A program made the position numbers and the translations under genes. Shown here piece by piece: positions 28,068 to 36,938 of a DNA stretch of 60,682 bases. Position 1 is the first letter of the stretch. Every line of letters starts with the position of its first letter. The notes below the pieces were generated by a model, which did no database searches, had not been told where the DNA came from, and worked only from the letters and a program-made list of their open reading frames with translations. This stretch comes from SZAS-103 sp043747745. Its GTDB lineage: Bacteria > Pseudomonadota > Gammaproteobacteria > Xanthomonadales > Xanthomonadaceae. Location of the stretch: positions 1-60,682 of the forward strand of contig JAYTOP010000090.1 in assembly GCA_043747745.1 (NCBI GenBank). Direction: 5' to 3'.

Positions 28068-28646
28068 ATGTCGATCGAACTGCCAGCCCTGCCCTACGCG
28101 CGCGACGCACTGCAACCGCATATCTCGTCCGAGACCCTGGACTTCCACTACGGCAAGCACCACCAGACCTACGTGGACAACCTCAACAAGCTGATCGTCG
28201 GCACCGAGTTCGCCGACGCCGACCTCGAGACCATCGTCAAGAAGTCGCAGGGCGGCATGTTCAACAATGCCGCGCAGATCTGGAACCACACGTTCTACTG
28301 GAACAGCCTGTCCCCGCACGGCGGCGGCGAAACCAAGGGCAAGCTGGCCGAGGCGATCACCAAGGCATTCGGCTCATTCGCCGCGTTCAAGGAAGAATTC
28401 ACCAAGACCGCGATCGGCACCTTCGGTTCCGGCTGGGCCTGGCTGGTGCAGCGCGCCGACGGCACCCTCGCGATCGTCAGCACCTCCAACGCCGCCACCC
28501 CGATCACCGGCAGCGACAAGCCGATGCTGACCTGCGATGTGTGGGAACACGCCTACTACATCGACTACCGCAACGCGCGTGCGAAGTACGTCGAGGCGTT
28601 CTGGAGCCTCGCGAACTGGGATTTTGCGTCGAAGAACATGGCATAA
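28068..28646 (+). CDS. sodB: Superoxide dismutase (Fe type)
   Basis: 192 residues. It is a cytoplasmic Fe/Mn-family enzyme that converts superoxide to peroxide and oxygen. Metal ligands are visible as His in LDFHYGKHHQTYVDNLN, His in QIWNHTFYWNSL, and Asp/His in DVWEHAYYIDY. The sequence FNNAAQIWNH with Gln in the middle domain (KKSQGGMFNNAAQ) favours the Fe form. No signal peptide. A strong terminator follows. Confidence 0.97.
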   Translation: MSIELPALPYARDALQPHISSETLDFHYGKHHQTYVDNLNKLIVGTEFADADLETIVKKSQGGMFNNAAQIWNHTFYWNSLSPHGGGETKGKLAEAITKAFGSFAAFKEEFTKTAIGTFGSGWAWLVQRADGTLAIVSTSNAATPITGSDKPMLTCDVWEHAYYIDYRNARAKYVEAFWSLANWDFASKNMA

Positions 28647-28673
28647 GCGCCGCACGCATCGTCGTGACGAGAA

Positions 28674-28700
28674 ACGGCCGGAGCGATCCGGCCGTTTTTT
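28674..28700 (+). terminator. sodB: Terminator after sodB
   Basis: 9-bp stem ACGGCCGGA/TCCGGCCGT with loop GCGA followed by TTTTT. Confidence 0.93.
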
Positions 28701-28777
28701 GATGCACATGGATGTGCGAATGTCGCGAGAGGCAGGTCGAAAGTTGCTCCTGACAGGAAACCGCTCCTGCCTTTCCT

Positions 28778-28841
28778 GCATTTCCGCCGTCCATGGCGGT
28801 CACATTTCGGCATTTCCGCCATCCAAGGCGGTCAGATGCCG
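28778..28841. repeat. 32-bp tandem repeat, two copies
   Basis: Units at 28778 and 28810 begin GCATTTCCGCC and contain an internal CCGCC...GGCGG inverted repeat. The palindrome CACATGGATGTG at 28704-28715 precedes them and also occurs within the 15.1 kb array. It lies in the sodB-purK convergent gap. Confidence 0.85.
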
Positions 28842-28849
28842 AGAGCGAC

Positions 28850-30025
28850 TCAACGCCCCAGTCGTTCGATCACCGGCGCGACCTGCGCATCGCGACCGAG
28901 CGCATGACCCACGCGCCATAATGCCGCCGACAATTCCGCTGTGGTATCCGCGCGCAGCGTCGCATGCCCGACCTTGCGGCCTTCGCGGGGCGACTTGCCG
29001 TAGTCGTGCCAGTGTCCGCACGGATCGGAGAGCACAGGGTTCGCATCCGGTAGTTCGCCGATCCAGTTGAGCATGCACGCATGCCCAACCATGCGCGTGC
29101 TGCCGAGCGGCAGACCGAGCACGGCGCGCAGGTGATTCTCGAACTGCGAGGTCTCGGCGCCTTCGATGGTCCAGTGGCCGGAGTTGTGCACGCGCGGCGC
29201 CATCTCGTTCGCGAGCAGTTCGCCATCGGAGAGGAACAACTCCAACGCGAACACGCCGACGTAGTCGAGCGATTCCGCGACTGCGCGCGCATGCGCGATC
29301 GCCTTCTCCGCGATGGCTGCATCGACCGTAGCGGGAGCGAGGCTCGCGGCCAGGATGCCGTGGTCGTGCCAGTTTTCGGTCAATGGCCAGGCGCGGAACT
29401 CGCCGCTGCGCGAACGCACCGCGACGACTGAAATCTCGCGCTGGAACGGCACGAACGCCTCCAGGATCAGACCAACTGTTTCCGCCTGCGCACCGAGCGC
29501 ATCCCATGCCGCATCGGCAGTTGCAGGTGCTGTCCCCAGCCCCTTGTCCGCAGCCCCCAGCCCCTTGATCCGGAACTGCCCCTTGCCGTCGTAGCCCAGC
29601 CGCCGCGTCTTCAGGATGCAGGGCGTACCGATGCGCGCGATGGCCGCGTCGAGCGCGTCACGCGAATCCACGTCGGCGAACTCGGGCACTGCGATGCCGA
29701 GCTCGCGGAACAATGATTTCTCCGCGAGGCGATCCTGCGCGACCGCGAGCGCGCGCGGATTCGGAAACACCGGCACGCGCTCGGCAAGCCAGTGCGCGCT
29801 ATCGGCCGGTACGTTCTCGAAATCGAAGGTCGCCACGTCGATGCGCGATGCGAAGTCGGCGAGTGCGTCGAAATCGTGATAGTCGGCGCACAGCAATGGC
29901 GCGCATTGCGCAGCGCATGCATCGGCAGCGGCGTCGAGTACGAGAAAGCGCAGGCCGAGCTGCGCGCCGGCGAGTGCGAGCATGCGCGCGAGCTGGCCGC
30001 CGCCAAGGATGCCGACCGTGCTCAT
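28850..30025 (-). CDS. purK: 5-(carboxyamino)imidazole ribonucleotide synthase
   Basis: 391 residues, an ATP-grasp enzyme that carboxylates AIR with bicarbonate in purine synthesis. The N-terminal Rossmann-like part starts MSTVGILGGGQLARMLALAG. The ATP-grasp core has CILKTRRLGYDGKGQFRIKG, AFVPFQREISVVAV and NEMAPRVHNSGHWTIEG. After GQFRIK there is an unusual insertion, GLGAADKGLGTAPA, absent from the usual family spacing and encoded by a repeat-like G-rich stretch. It overlaps purE by 4 nt (ATGA). Confidence 0.96.
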   Translation of the reverse strand: MSTVGILGGGQLARMLALAGAQLGLRFLVLDAAADACAAQCAPLLCADYHDFDALADFASRIDVATFDFENVPADSAHWLAERVPVFPNPRALAVAQDRLAEKSLFRELGIAVPEFADVDSRDALDAAIARIGTPCILKTRRLGYDGKGQFRIKGLGAADKGLGTAPATADAAWDALGAQAETVGLILEAFVPFQREISVVAVRSRSGEFRAWPLTENWHDHGILAASLAPATVDAAIAEKAIAHARAVAESLDYVGVFALELFLSDGELLANEMAPRVHNSGHWTIEGAETSQFENHLRAVLGLPLGSTRMVGHACMLNWIGELPDANPVLSDPCGHWHDYGKSPREGRKVGHATLRADTTAELSAALWRVGHALGRDAQVAPVIERLGR

Positions 30026-30546
30026 GCGCTGCGTGGCTCGATGGCATCGCGCGGATCGGAATGATCGAGCACATCCTGCGTTTGCCGACTGCGGAATGCA
30101 TCGAGGCCCGCGCGCACGGCGTCATCGTCGTGGGCGATCAAAGCGGCCGCAAACAAGGCCGCATTGGCCGCGCCTGCGACACCGATTGCGAAGGTCGCGA
30201 CCGGCACGCCAGCCGGCATCTGCACGATCGACAGCAGGGAGTCGAGTCCGCTCAACGCCTTCGACTGCACCGGCACGCCGAGCACAGGCACCCGCGTCTT
30301 CGCGGCGAGCATGCCGGGCAAATGCGCGGCACCGCCTGCGCCGGCGATGATCGCGCGCAAGCCGCGCGTTGCGGCTTGTTCGGCATAGTCGAACAACAGA
30401 TCGGGTGTGCGATGTGCCGACACGATGCGCACCTCGTGCGCGATGCCCAGCGCATCAAGGCGCGCGCTGGCGTGCTGCATCGTCTCCCAGTCCGAGCGGG
30501 AACCCATCACGACGCCGACCAGCGGCGCTGCATTCGGATCGGTCAT
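30022..30546 (-). CDS. purE: 5-(carboxyamino)imidazole ribonucleotide mutase
   Basis: 174 residues from MTDPNAAPLVGVVMGSRSDW. It has the class I PurE motifs GSRSDWETM, VSAHRTPD and AGAGGAAHLPGM. It converts N5-CAIR from PurK to CAIR. It is the first gene of purEK and divergent from the Trm112-like gene. Confidence 0.97.
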   Translation of the reverse strand: MTDPNAAPLVGVVMGSRSDWETMQHASARLDALGIAHEVRIVSAHRTPDLLFDYAEQAATRGLRAIIAGAGGAAHLPGMLAAKTRVPVLGVPVQSKALSGLDSLLSIVQMPAGVPVATFAIGVAGAANAALFAAALIAHDDDAVRAGLDAFRSRQTQDVLDHSDPRDAIEPRSA

Positions 30547-30665
30547 CGTCCACCTCTTCGTGCATCGAATTAGAAATAGGTTGTAAATGCCTGCCAGTGA
30601 ATACAATATTCGCCTGACAAACACGTCCGCCGCCGGTATCCGGCAGCCAGACCCAGGAAATCTCA

Positions 30666-30932
30666 ATGGATCGCCGACTGCTCGATATCCTGTGCTGCCC
30701 CAGTACGCGCCAGCCCTTGCTGACGCTGCAAGCGCAAGAACTCGAAGCGATCAATCGCGCGGTCGCGAGCGGGAGTCTGCGGCGCGCCGATGGCAGTACG
30801 CAAGCCGAACCATTGACCGAGGGCCTGATCACCCGCGATCGCAAGCTGATCTACCGCATCGACGATGGGATTCCGGTTTTATTGCAGGACGAATCCATTT
30901 CCTCAATGCAGGTCACAAATTTCCCCGCCTGA
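30666..30932 (+). CDS. Trm112-family protein (YcaR-like)
   Basis: 88 residues, longer than the usual 60. It starts MDRRLLDILCCPSTRQPL and has the family end LIYRIDDGIPVLLQDES. Trm112-like proteins are small activators or zinc-binding companions of other enzymes. Only one cysteine pair (CC) is present, so a full four-Cys zinc site is not seen. The 119-bp gap to purE has TACAAT at 30602 as a possible -10. The gene is followed by DUF1631 after 71 bp. Confidence 0.88.
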   Translation: MDRRLLDILCCPSTRQPLLTLQAQELEAINRAVASGSLRRADGSTQAEPLTEGLITRDRKLIYRIDDGIPVLLQDESISSMQVTNFPA

Positions 30933-31003
30933 CGTGCCTATTCTGCCGGTACCCTCCGCGTGGCAGTCTCCCCCGTGACAGCCTCGATCCTGATCTGCTT
31001 ACC

Positions 31004-33178
31004 ATGAGCGACGACACCGCTCGCCCGCTCCCTGCAGCTGCAGTCGCGCGCCTGATGCGCGAACTGCTGGACAGCTTGCGCACGCATCTGCGCGAGCCAG
31101 TCACTGCGCTGTTCGACGCACTTGACGACAGCTTGTTCGAAATGGGCGAACACGCCCGCTCCGGTGAAGTCCAGCAACACTATTTCGATGCCTTGCGCGA
31201 ATGCCGTCGCCAGCGCGGGAGCGTCCAGGATCATTTTCTCGCTGCGCTTGGCCAAGCCGATGCGCGAATTGCCGCGTCTGTGCATCCATTGCACGCGCAG
31301 CTCTCGCTGGTGGCTCCCGAGCAGCTTGAAGAAGATCTCGCACTCGACAGCATGGCCACCCGCACTGCACAGCGCCTGTCCTCGGTGCTGCATGCATTCA
31401 ACCAGCGGATCGGCGCGCTGCTTGGCGATGCCGACATGGAGTTGCAATCCAACCCGCTGGGCCCACTCCAGATCGGCAAGACATTCAGCAACGCATCGGC
31501 GCAGCTGGAAATCGACCTCCACGCACGCCTGGTGCTGTACAAATTGTTCGAGCGGCAGGTGCTGGGCGCGCTCGATCCGGCGTATGCGGAAATGAATGTG
31601 CGGCTTGCGGGTGCCGGCGTTCTGCCGACACTCGGTGCGGGTCAGAACCGTCCGCGCGCGCAGCAGCCTGCACAGCAACGCAGCGAGCCGCAACCATACA
31701 ACCATCAATATACTGCGACAGAACCGGCCTCCGCCCGCGTTGCGCCTAATGAAGCTGCTGCTACCTTCTCGCCACGCGACGCCGACCTGCTGTTCGCGCT
31801 GCGCGAACTGCTGATGCGCGACGGCGTGGCCGAGGTTCCCGTAGCGCCGACGTCGATCAAGAAGACTGCAACCGCCGCCGAAGTCATGGACCACGCACTG
31901 GCTCGCTTACGCGCCCGGCCACCGAGCGGCCAACCGCTGCCGCCGCCGCGCCTGCTGGCCGCGCAGTTGCTGGCCGAAGCGCGCTATTCCGACCATGGCC
32001 TGCCGCCTTCATCGCAGCAGACCGCGACGGTGGACATCGTCGGGCGTGTCTTCGATGCGCTCGCGAACGACCACAGCGTGCCGCAACCGATGCAACCGGT
32101 GGTGCAGACCCTGTTGTTGCCAGTGATGCGCGCCTCATTGCGGCATCCGGGCCTGCTCGCGGAGAACAATCATCCCTTGCGCCAGTTGCTCGACCTGGTC
32201 GGAGAGAGCGCGATCGGCTGGTGTCCGAGCGTTGACCCTGGCAAACGTTCGCTCGGCGACCTGCAGGATTCGCTGCAGAAAATCGCGAGCAGCGACAGCA
32301 GCGAGGATTTCGATCGCACCGTCGCGCAATTGCGTTCGCAACTCGAACAGCAACGCCGTCGCTCCGATCTGGCCGAGCAACGGGCCGTCGAGGCCCACGC
32401 AGGCCGCGAGCGCCTGTGGCAGGCCCGTCGCCAGGTGAACTTGGCATTGACCAACATCGTTGCGAGCGCACCGGTCCCGACCTGGGTGCGTTATCTGGTC
32501 ACCCGTCCATGGATGAATTGCCTGGTGCTGTTGTGGCTACGCCAGGGCCCGGAATCGCAGGTGTATCGCGAGGCACTGGGTTTCGCCGAATCGCTGGTCT
32601 GGTGCGCGAATGCCGGCAACGACCGGGTCGAGCAACTGCGCCTGCGTGCGCTGCTGCCGGTGATGGAAGTCCAGCTGCGGCAAGGCCTGGCTACCGTTGC
32701 GTACCAGGACAGCGAGATCCGGCAACTGGTCAACGAGTTGCAGCAGTACCTGCGCCATCGCATGGGAGATCTGCCCGCGCCGGCATTCATCGAAACCGAA
32801 CCGCCTGCCGGGAGCGCTCCGGGTGCTCTGGCTGCCGATCCTGGCAGTATCGAGGAGCAGCCGTTGCCGCAAAACGTGAATCCCGACCTGCTGGCGCGCG
32901 TCCGCACGCTGCGCCCGGGCACGTGGTTCTCGTTCGACGATCAGCCCGGCGGCGAACGTGCGCGATTGTCGTGGATCAGCCCATACTCGGGACGTTGCCT
33001 GTTCGTCAACCGCAACGGCCTGAAGATCGGCGAACGCCGCCCGGAAGACATCGCGCATGCGATCGAAAACGGGCTGGCCAGCATCCTCGACAATACCCAG
33101 CTCATGCAACGCGCACTGACGCGCGTGCTCGCGCAAGTACGGACCGATGCCGCAGCCACACAGGCCAAGCGCGCCTGA
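31004..33178 (+). CDS. DUF1631 family protein
   Basis: 724 residues from MSDDTARPLPAAAVARLMRE. It is a large, mostly helical cytoplasmic protein of the DUF1631 family, common in xanthomonads and other proteobacteria. A Pro/Gln-rich low-complexity linker lies at about 205-250, and there is a coiled-coil-prone stretch (VAQLRSQLEQQRRRSDLAEQ). The C-terminal region (RPGTWFSFDD to YSGRCLFVNRNG) resembles a PilZ-type beta-barrel, though no clear RxxxR c-di-GMP motif is visible. Its function is unknown. It is followed by nadC after 13 bp. Confidence 0.88.
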   Translation: MSDDTARPLPAAAVARLMRELLDSLRTHLREPVTALFDALDDSLFEMGEHARSGEVQQHYFDALRECRRQRGSVQDHFLAALGQADARIAASVHPLHAQLSLVAPEQLEEDLALDSMATRTAQRLSSVLHAFNQRIGALLGDADMELQSNPLGPLQIGKTFSNASAQLEIDLHARLVLYKLFERQVLGALDPAYAEMNVRLAGAGVLPTLGAGQNRPRAQQPAQQRSEPQPYNHQYTATEPASARVAPNEAAATFSPRDADLLFALRELLMRDGVAEVPVAPTSIKKTATAAEVMDHALARLRARPPSGQPLPPPRLLAAQLLAEARYSDHGLPPSSQQTATVDIVGRVFDALANDHSVPQPMQPVVQTLLLPVMRASLRHPGLLAENNHPLRQLLDLVGESAIGWCPSVDPGKRSLGDLQDSLQKIASSDSSEDFDRTVAQLRSQLEQQRRRSDLAEQRAVEAHAGRERLWQARRQVNLALTNIVASAPVPTWVRYLVTRPWMNCLVLLWLRQGPESQVYREALGFAESLVWCANAGNDRVEQLRLRALLPVMEVQLRQGLATVAYQDSEIRQLVNELQQYLRHRMGDLPAPAFIETEPPAGSAPGALAADPGSIEEQPLPQNVNPDLLARVRTLRPGTWFSFDDQPGGERARLSWISPYSGRCLFVNRNGLKIGERRPEDIAHAIENGLASILDNTQLMQRALTRVLAQVRTDAAATQAKRA

Positions 33179-33191
33179 TCGCAGAACCGCC

Positions 33192-34067
33192 ATGAATGCA
33201 TCCCTGCAACCGCCCGACCCGCACGTCGTCGCAGCCGATGTCGTGCGCGCGCTGGCCGAAGACCTCGGCAGCGGCGATGTCACCGCCGACCTGCTGCCCG
33301 ACGTTCCCGCGCAAGCCTATGTGGTCTGCAAGCAGGATGCTGCCGTGATCGCCGGGCGAGCCTGGTTCGACGCCAGCTTTCGAGCGCTGGACGCCGATGT
33401 TCAGATCGACTGGAGCGTGGCCGAAGGCGCGCATGTCGTCGCCGGAGCGGTGCTGTGTCGATTGTATGGGCGTTCGCGCGCACTGCTCAGCGGCGAACGC
33501 ACTGCGCTGAATTTCCTGCAGACGCTGTCGGCGACCGCAACCATCACGGCGCGCTTCGTCAAAGCCGTAAGCGGTACGCGAGCCAGGATTCTCGACACCC
33601 GCAAGACCTTGCCCGGCCTGCGCCTGGCTCAGAAATACGCGGTCCGCGCCGGTGGCGGCAACAATCACCGGCTGGGCCTGTACGACGCGATGATGGTGAA
33701 GGAGAACCACATCCTCGCGGCGGGGTCGCTGGCCGCAGCGGTGCAACATGCGCGTGCGCAGCATCCGGGCGTGCCGCTGATCGTCGAAGTCGAAACTCTC
33801 GCAGAGCTCGACCAGGCGCTGGACGCAAGGCCCGAACGCATTCTCGTCGATGAGTTCAGTGCAGACGATCTGCGTGCAGCCGTGCGACGCGCGGATGGGA
33901 AGGTGCCGCTGGAAGTCTCCGGCGGCGTCGATCTGGACACAGTACGGGCGATCGCAGACACCGGTGTGGATTGCATTTCGATCGGAGCCCTGACCAAGCA
34001 TGTGAGCGCGGTCGATCTGTCGCTGCGTTTTGGCGTACCGCCGGAACCGGCAAAAGGCAGCCCCTGA
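33192..34067 (+). CDS. nadC: Quinolinate phosphoribosyltransferase
   Basis: 291 residues from MNASLQPPDPHVVAADVV. It converts quinolinate and PRPP to nicotinate mononucleotide in de novo NAD synthesis. Signature segments are EDLGSGDVTADLL, GERTALNFLQTLSATAT, DTRKTLPGLRLAQKYAV and GGGNNHRLGLYDAMMVKENH, with the substrate-binding Arg, His and Lys residues. Length is normal. Confidence 0.97.
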   Translation: MNASLQPPDPHVVAADVVRALAEDLGSGDVTADLLPDVPAQAYVVCKQDAAVIAGRAWFDASFRALDADVQIDWSVAEGAHVVAGAVLCRLYGRSRALLSGERTALNFLQTLSATATITARFVKAVSGTRARILDTRKTLPGLRLAQKYAVRAGGGNNHRLGLYDAMMVKENHILAAGSLAAAVQHARAQHPGVPLIVEVETLAELDQALDARPERILVDEFSADDLRAAVRRADGKVPLEVSGGVDLDTVRAIADTGVDCISIGALTKHVSAVDLSLRFGVPPEPAKGSP

Positions 34068-34077
34068 TCCTCAGTCG

Positions 34078-34875
34078 CTAACGCATCACGAAATAAACGA
34101 CCGCAGCGATCGCCACCACCGCGATCACGATCCCGATCGTCTTGTCGCTGCCGCCTGACTTGCCGGCCGCCGCCGACCCGACTCCATCGAGCTTGCGGGT
34201 CGCTGCAACCTCCTGCCCCGGCGCAACGAGGATGAAGCGCACCGCATCCAGGCGCAGCTCGTCGCCTGGCTTCATGAAACCTTTCTGGGTGCGCTGGCCA
34301 TTGATGTAAGTGCCGTTCGCCGACCCCAGGTCCTCGACCGACAACCCGTCCGCAACCGGCTTGAGTTCGACATGCCGGCGCGAAATCTCGTCCACGGTCA
34401 CCGGGATCCCGCATTCCGGCGCACGTCCGATCACGGTTGGGCCCGCCACCGGATACATCTTGCCGAATACCGGTCCTGACACGCCGCGCAACACGAACTT
34501 CGGCACTGCCATGCGCATGCGGGTCGCGCCGTTGTCGTCGCCCAGCCCCAGATCGAAACCACCCGTGGAGCCATGGGACGGCGCGCGCGGCGCATCCATC
34601 GCGGCGATGCGCGCGACGATGCCGGCGATGCCGATGGTATCGCCCGCGCGCAATGCGATCATTTCGCGCACAGGCTTGTCGTTGACCGTGACCGCGCCGC
34701 CACCCGGCGGAACCTGCAGGTTCACGCCGATACCGCTCTCATGGATCTCGCAATGCAGCGACGCAACCCCGGGACGCTCCAGGACCACGGTGTTGTCGCG
34801 CGCCGAGCCGATCCGGTTGACGCCCGGATTGAGCAGCACCTGCGGATGCTCGCCGTTCGGAAATACGAGTTTCAT
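34078..34875 (-). CDS. Two-FHA-domain, membrane-tailed protein
   Basis: 265 residues from MKLVFPNGEHPQVLLNPG. The first FHA domain (about 1-85) has the pattern NRIGSARDNTVVLERPGVAS and H-C-E-I. The second (about 135-215) is better conserved, with VIGRAPECGIPVTVDEISRR and DLGSANGTYINGQR. The C-terminus is a single TM anchor (TIGIVIAVVAIAAVVYFVM). FHA domains bind phosphothreonine, so the protein probably senses Ser/Thr phosphorylation at the inner membrane. No kinase is seen nearby. It ends in TAG at the natural C-terminus. Confidence 0.88.
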   Translation of the reverse strand: MKLVFPNGEHPQVLLNPGVNRIGSARDNTVVLERPGVASLHCEIHESGIGVNLQVPPGGGAVTVNDKPVREMIALRAGDTIGIAGIVARIAAMDAPRAPSHGSTGGFDLGLGDDNGATRMRMAVPKFVLRGVSGPVFGKMYPVAGPTVIGRAPECGIPVTVDEISRRHVELKPVADGLSVEDLGSANGTYINGQRTQKGFMKPGDELRLDAVRFILVAPGQEVAATRKLDGVGSAAAGKSGGSDKTIGIVIAVVAIAAVVYFVMR

Positions 34876-34951
34876 GACCTTCCCCTTGATCCGTTCTCGG
34901 GCCCGCAGTGCGGTCGCCCTGTTGCACCAACAAGATAACGCAATCGACGGC

Positions 34952-34970
34952 AAAAAACGGCCCGTCGCCG
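34952..34970 (-). terminator. Weak terminator after sspB
   Basis: On the minus strand CGGC-GACGG-GCCG is followed by TTTTTTG. The short stem makes the call tentative. Confidence 0.4.
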
Positions 34971-35019
34971 AACCTCAACCCCGCATCGCGGATTGGATGC
35001 GCAAGCCGGACCGACAACC

Positions 35020-35454
35020 CTACTTGACGACGCGCAGATGCGCGCCACGTCGAGCGCCATCGCCAGCCGGAGGCGTGGCATCCGGCGGTTCGTCGGGACC
35101 GCCGTGCTTCGCACCATCGTGGCGTGCGGGCAGCGCGTGACCCGGAGCTTCTTCCGGCAGCGCCATGCCTTGCCCACTCTCCTGCGCATACACCGCCTGC
35201 ACCGCAGCGACCGGCACGCGCACCGACTGGCTGACGCCACCGAAACGCGCGAGGAAGTGGATTTCCTGGTCGCCAAGGCTGAGTTGGGTCACCGCGCGTG
35301 CAGCGACATTGAGCACCACGCGGCCATCCTTGATCGCCTGCACCGGCACCATGATGCCGGGATAGGCTGCGTCCACGAGCAGGTACGGCGTCATGCCGTT
35401 GTCGTTGATCCACTCGTACACCGCCCGGATCAGGTACGGGCGATTGGATGTCAT
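35020..35454 (-). CDS. sspB: ClpXP protease specificity-enhancing factor SspB
   Basis: 144 residues from MTSNRPYLIRAVYEWINDNG. The substrate-binding barrel (YPGIMVPVQAIKDGRVVLNV, HFLARFGGVSQSVRVPVAAV) is followed by a flexible Pro/Gly-rich tail. The C-terminal XB peptide GAHLRVVK docks on ClpX. SspB delivers ssrA-tagged proteins to ClpXP. It ends in TAG exactly after the conserved RVVK, which shows that TAG is a working stop codon in this genome. Confidence 0.96.
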   Translation of the reverse strand: MTSNRPYLIRAVYEWINDNGMTPYLLVDAAYPGIMVPVQAIKDGRVVLNVAARAVTQLSLGDQEIHFLARFGGVSQSVRVPVAAVQAVYAQESGQGMALPEEAPGHALPARHDGAKHGGPDEPPDATPPAGDGARRGAHLRVVK

Positions 35455-35497
35455 CGTCGGCGCGTCGGAACTCACCAAGGCAATGCAACGCCCGCGA

Positions 35498-36133
35498 TCA
35501 CAGCGCGATCTCGCGGAGCACGCGCTCCTCGGGCGTCAGGCTGCGCAGGAAGCCCGGGTTGCGGAAGATGCGCATTCCATAGTCATCGATCGGCTTGCAT
35601 TCCTTCGGCAACACGATTCCCAGGGTCGGCAGCCGCCAAATGATCGGCGCCATCGCGCAGTCGGCAAGGCTCATCTCGGGGTTGAGGAAGAACTTGCTGG
35701 CCTTGAACAGCGGCAGCGCGGCGATCACCAGTTCGCGCAAACGCTTGCGCGCGGCTTCGGCCTGCACCTTGGTACCGTGCTGGATCGATTGCACATGCGG
35801 CACCCATTCGTGCTCCATCCGCAGCATCGCAAGACGCAGGCGCGCGCGCGACAGCGGATCGACCGGCATCAATGGCGGGTGCGGGTAACGCTCGTCGAGG
35901 TATTCGGTCACCACCGAGGCGGCATACAGCACCAGGTCGCGATCGACCAGGGTCGGCACGGTGTGGTACGGGTTGAGATCGACGAGGTCTTCCGGCGGGT
36001 TGGCCGGATCGACCGCGATCAGGTCGTAGGTGACGCCCTTGGCGGCAAGCACCAACCGCACCCGGTGGCAGACCACGCAATCGCGTGCGGAGAACAAGGT
36101 CAGTGCGTTACGCATACGCGGACTAGCAGCCAT
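35498..36133 (-). CDS. sspA: Stringent starvation protein A
   Basis: 211 residues from MAASPRMRNALTLFSARDCV. It has a GST fold without GST function. The thioredoxin-like domain has RDCVVCHRVRLVLAAKG and NPYHTVPTLVDRDLVLY, and the helical domain has the family PHP-type segment DERYPHPPLMPVDPLSRARL. SspA binds RNA polymerase and supports stress and stationary-phase transcription. The order petABC-sspA-sspB is conserved in gammaproteobacteria. Confidence 0.95.
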   Translation of the reverse strand: MAASPRMRNALTLFSARDCVVCHRVRLVLAAKGVTYDLIAVDPANPPEDLVDLNPYHTVPTLVDRDLVLYAASVVTEYLDERYPHPPLMPVDPLSRARLRLAMLRMEHEWVPHVQSIQHGTKVQAEAARKRLRELVIAALPLFKASKFFLNPEMSLADCAMAPIIWRLPTLGIVLPKECKPIDDYGMRIFRNPGFLRSLTPEERVLREIAL

Positions 36134-36203
36134 CGTGCTCCCCCCGACCGACCGCATGCCGGTCACCGACTCCGTTGGCGCATTGCCTCGGGTCATCGTC
36201 GCC

Positions 36204-36938
36204 TCAGTGTACGTCGCGCCAGTACTCATGCTTGAGCATGTAGGCCAGGATAGTAATTACGACCAGGAACAGTATCACCCAGACGCCCCAGGATTCGCGC
36301 TGCATCGCGGCAGGTTCGCCCACATATTGCAGGAATGCGCTGATGTCACGCGCCGCCTGGTCGTATTGTTCCGGATCGAGATTGCCTTTCTCGGCCAGCA
36401 CCAAGCTCTCGACATGCGGCTGGCCGTCGGCACCTTTGCCCATCACCGGACGCTGGATGCCCTGCAACTGCCATAGCACATTCGGCATCGATGCGTTCGG
36501 GAACAAGGTGTTGTTCCAGCCCAACGGGCGCCCTTCGTCCACATAGAACGACTTGAGGTAGGTGTAGATCCAGTCCGGCCCGCGCGAACGGCCTTCCAGC
36601 GACAGGTCGGGCGGTGCCTTACCCAACCACGCAGCCGCGTCGGCCGGATTCATCGCGACCGTGATGTGTTCGCCGGGCTTGACGCCGCTGAAGACGAAGT
36701 TCTGCGCAACCTGTGCTTCGGTCAGGCCCAGATCCTCACCGATACGCGAATAGCGCTGGTACTTGAGCGAGTGACAGCCCGAGCAGTAGTTCATGAACAA
36801 GGTCGCGCCGCGTTGCAGCGAGGCCTGATCGTTCATGTGGGTGCCGGCTTCGAGCGTCTCCGGGCCTTCCGAGGCGGACGCGGCCAACGGCAGCACTGCC
36901 GCCAACACGAGGGCAAAAAGGGACAGTCGCTTAGTCAT
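36204..36938 (-). CDS. petC: Cytochrome c1 of the bc1 complex
   Basis: 244 residues. A signal peptide (MTKRLSLFALVLAAVLPLAA, cut near SAS) precedes haem c site CSGCH (about residue 52), the Met-ligand region (MPNVLWQLQG) and a C-terminal TM anchor (WGVWVILFLVVITILAYML). It accepts electrons from the Rieske protein in the periplasm and passes them to soluble or membrane cytochrome c. It overlaps petB by 8 nt. Confidence 0.96.
   Translation of the reverse strand: MTKRLSLFALVLAAVLPLAASASEGPETLEAGTHMNDQASLQRGATLFMNYCSGCHSLKYQRYSRIGEDLGLTEAQVAQNFVFSGVKPGEHITVAMNPADAAAWLGKAPPDLSLEGRSRGPDWIYTYLKSFYVDEGRPLGWNNTLFPNASMPNVLWQLQGIQRPVMGKGADGQPHVESLVLAEKGNLDPEQYDQAARDISAFLQYVGEPAAMQRESWGVWVILFLVVITILAYMLKHEYWRDVH

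Noticed and set aside
35020..35022. Reassignment of TAG to a sense codon in this genome, suggested by the four in-frame TAGs
   Set aside because: TAG is the natural stop of SspB directly after the conserved RVVK end, and also ends thrS, the FHA protein, marC and the sulfotransferase-like gene. TAG is therefore a working stop, so general reassignment is excluded; local suppression remains only a possibility.
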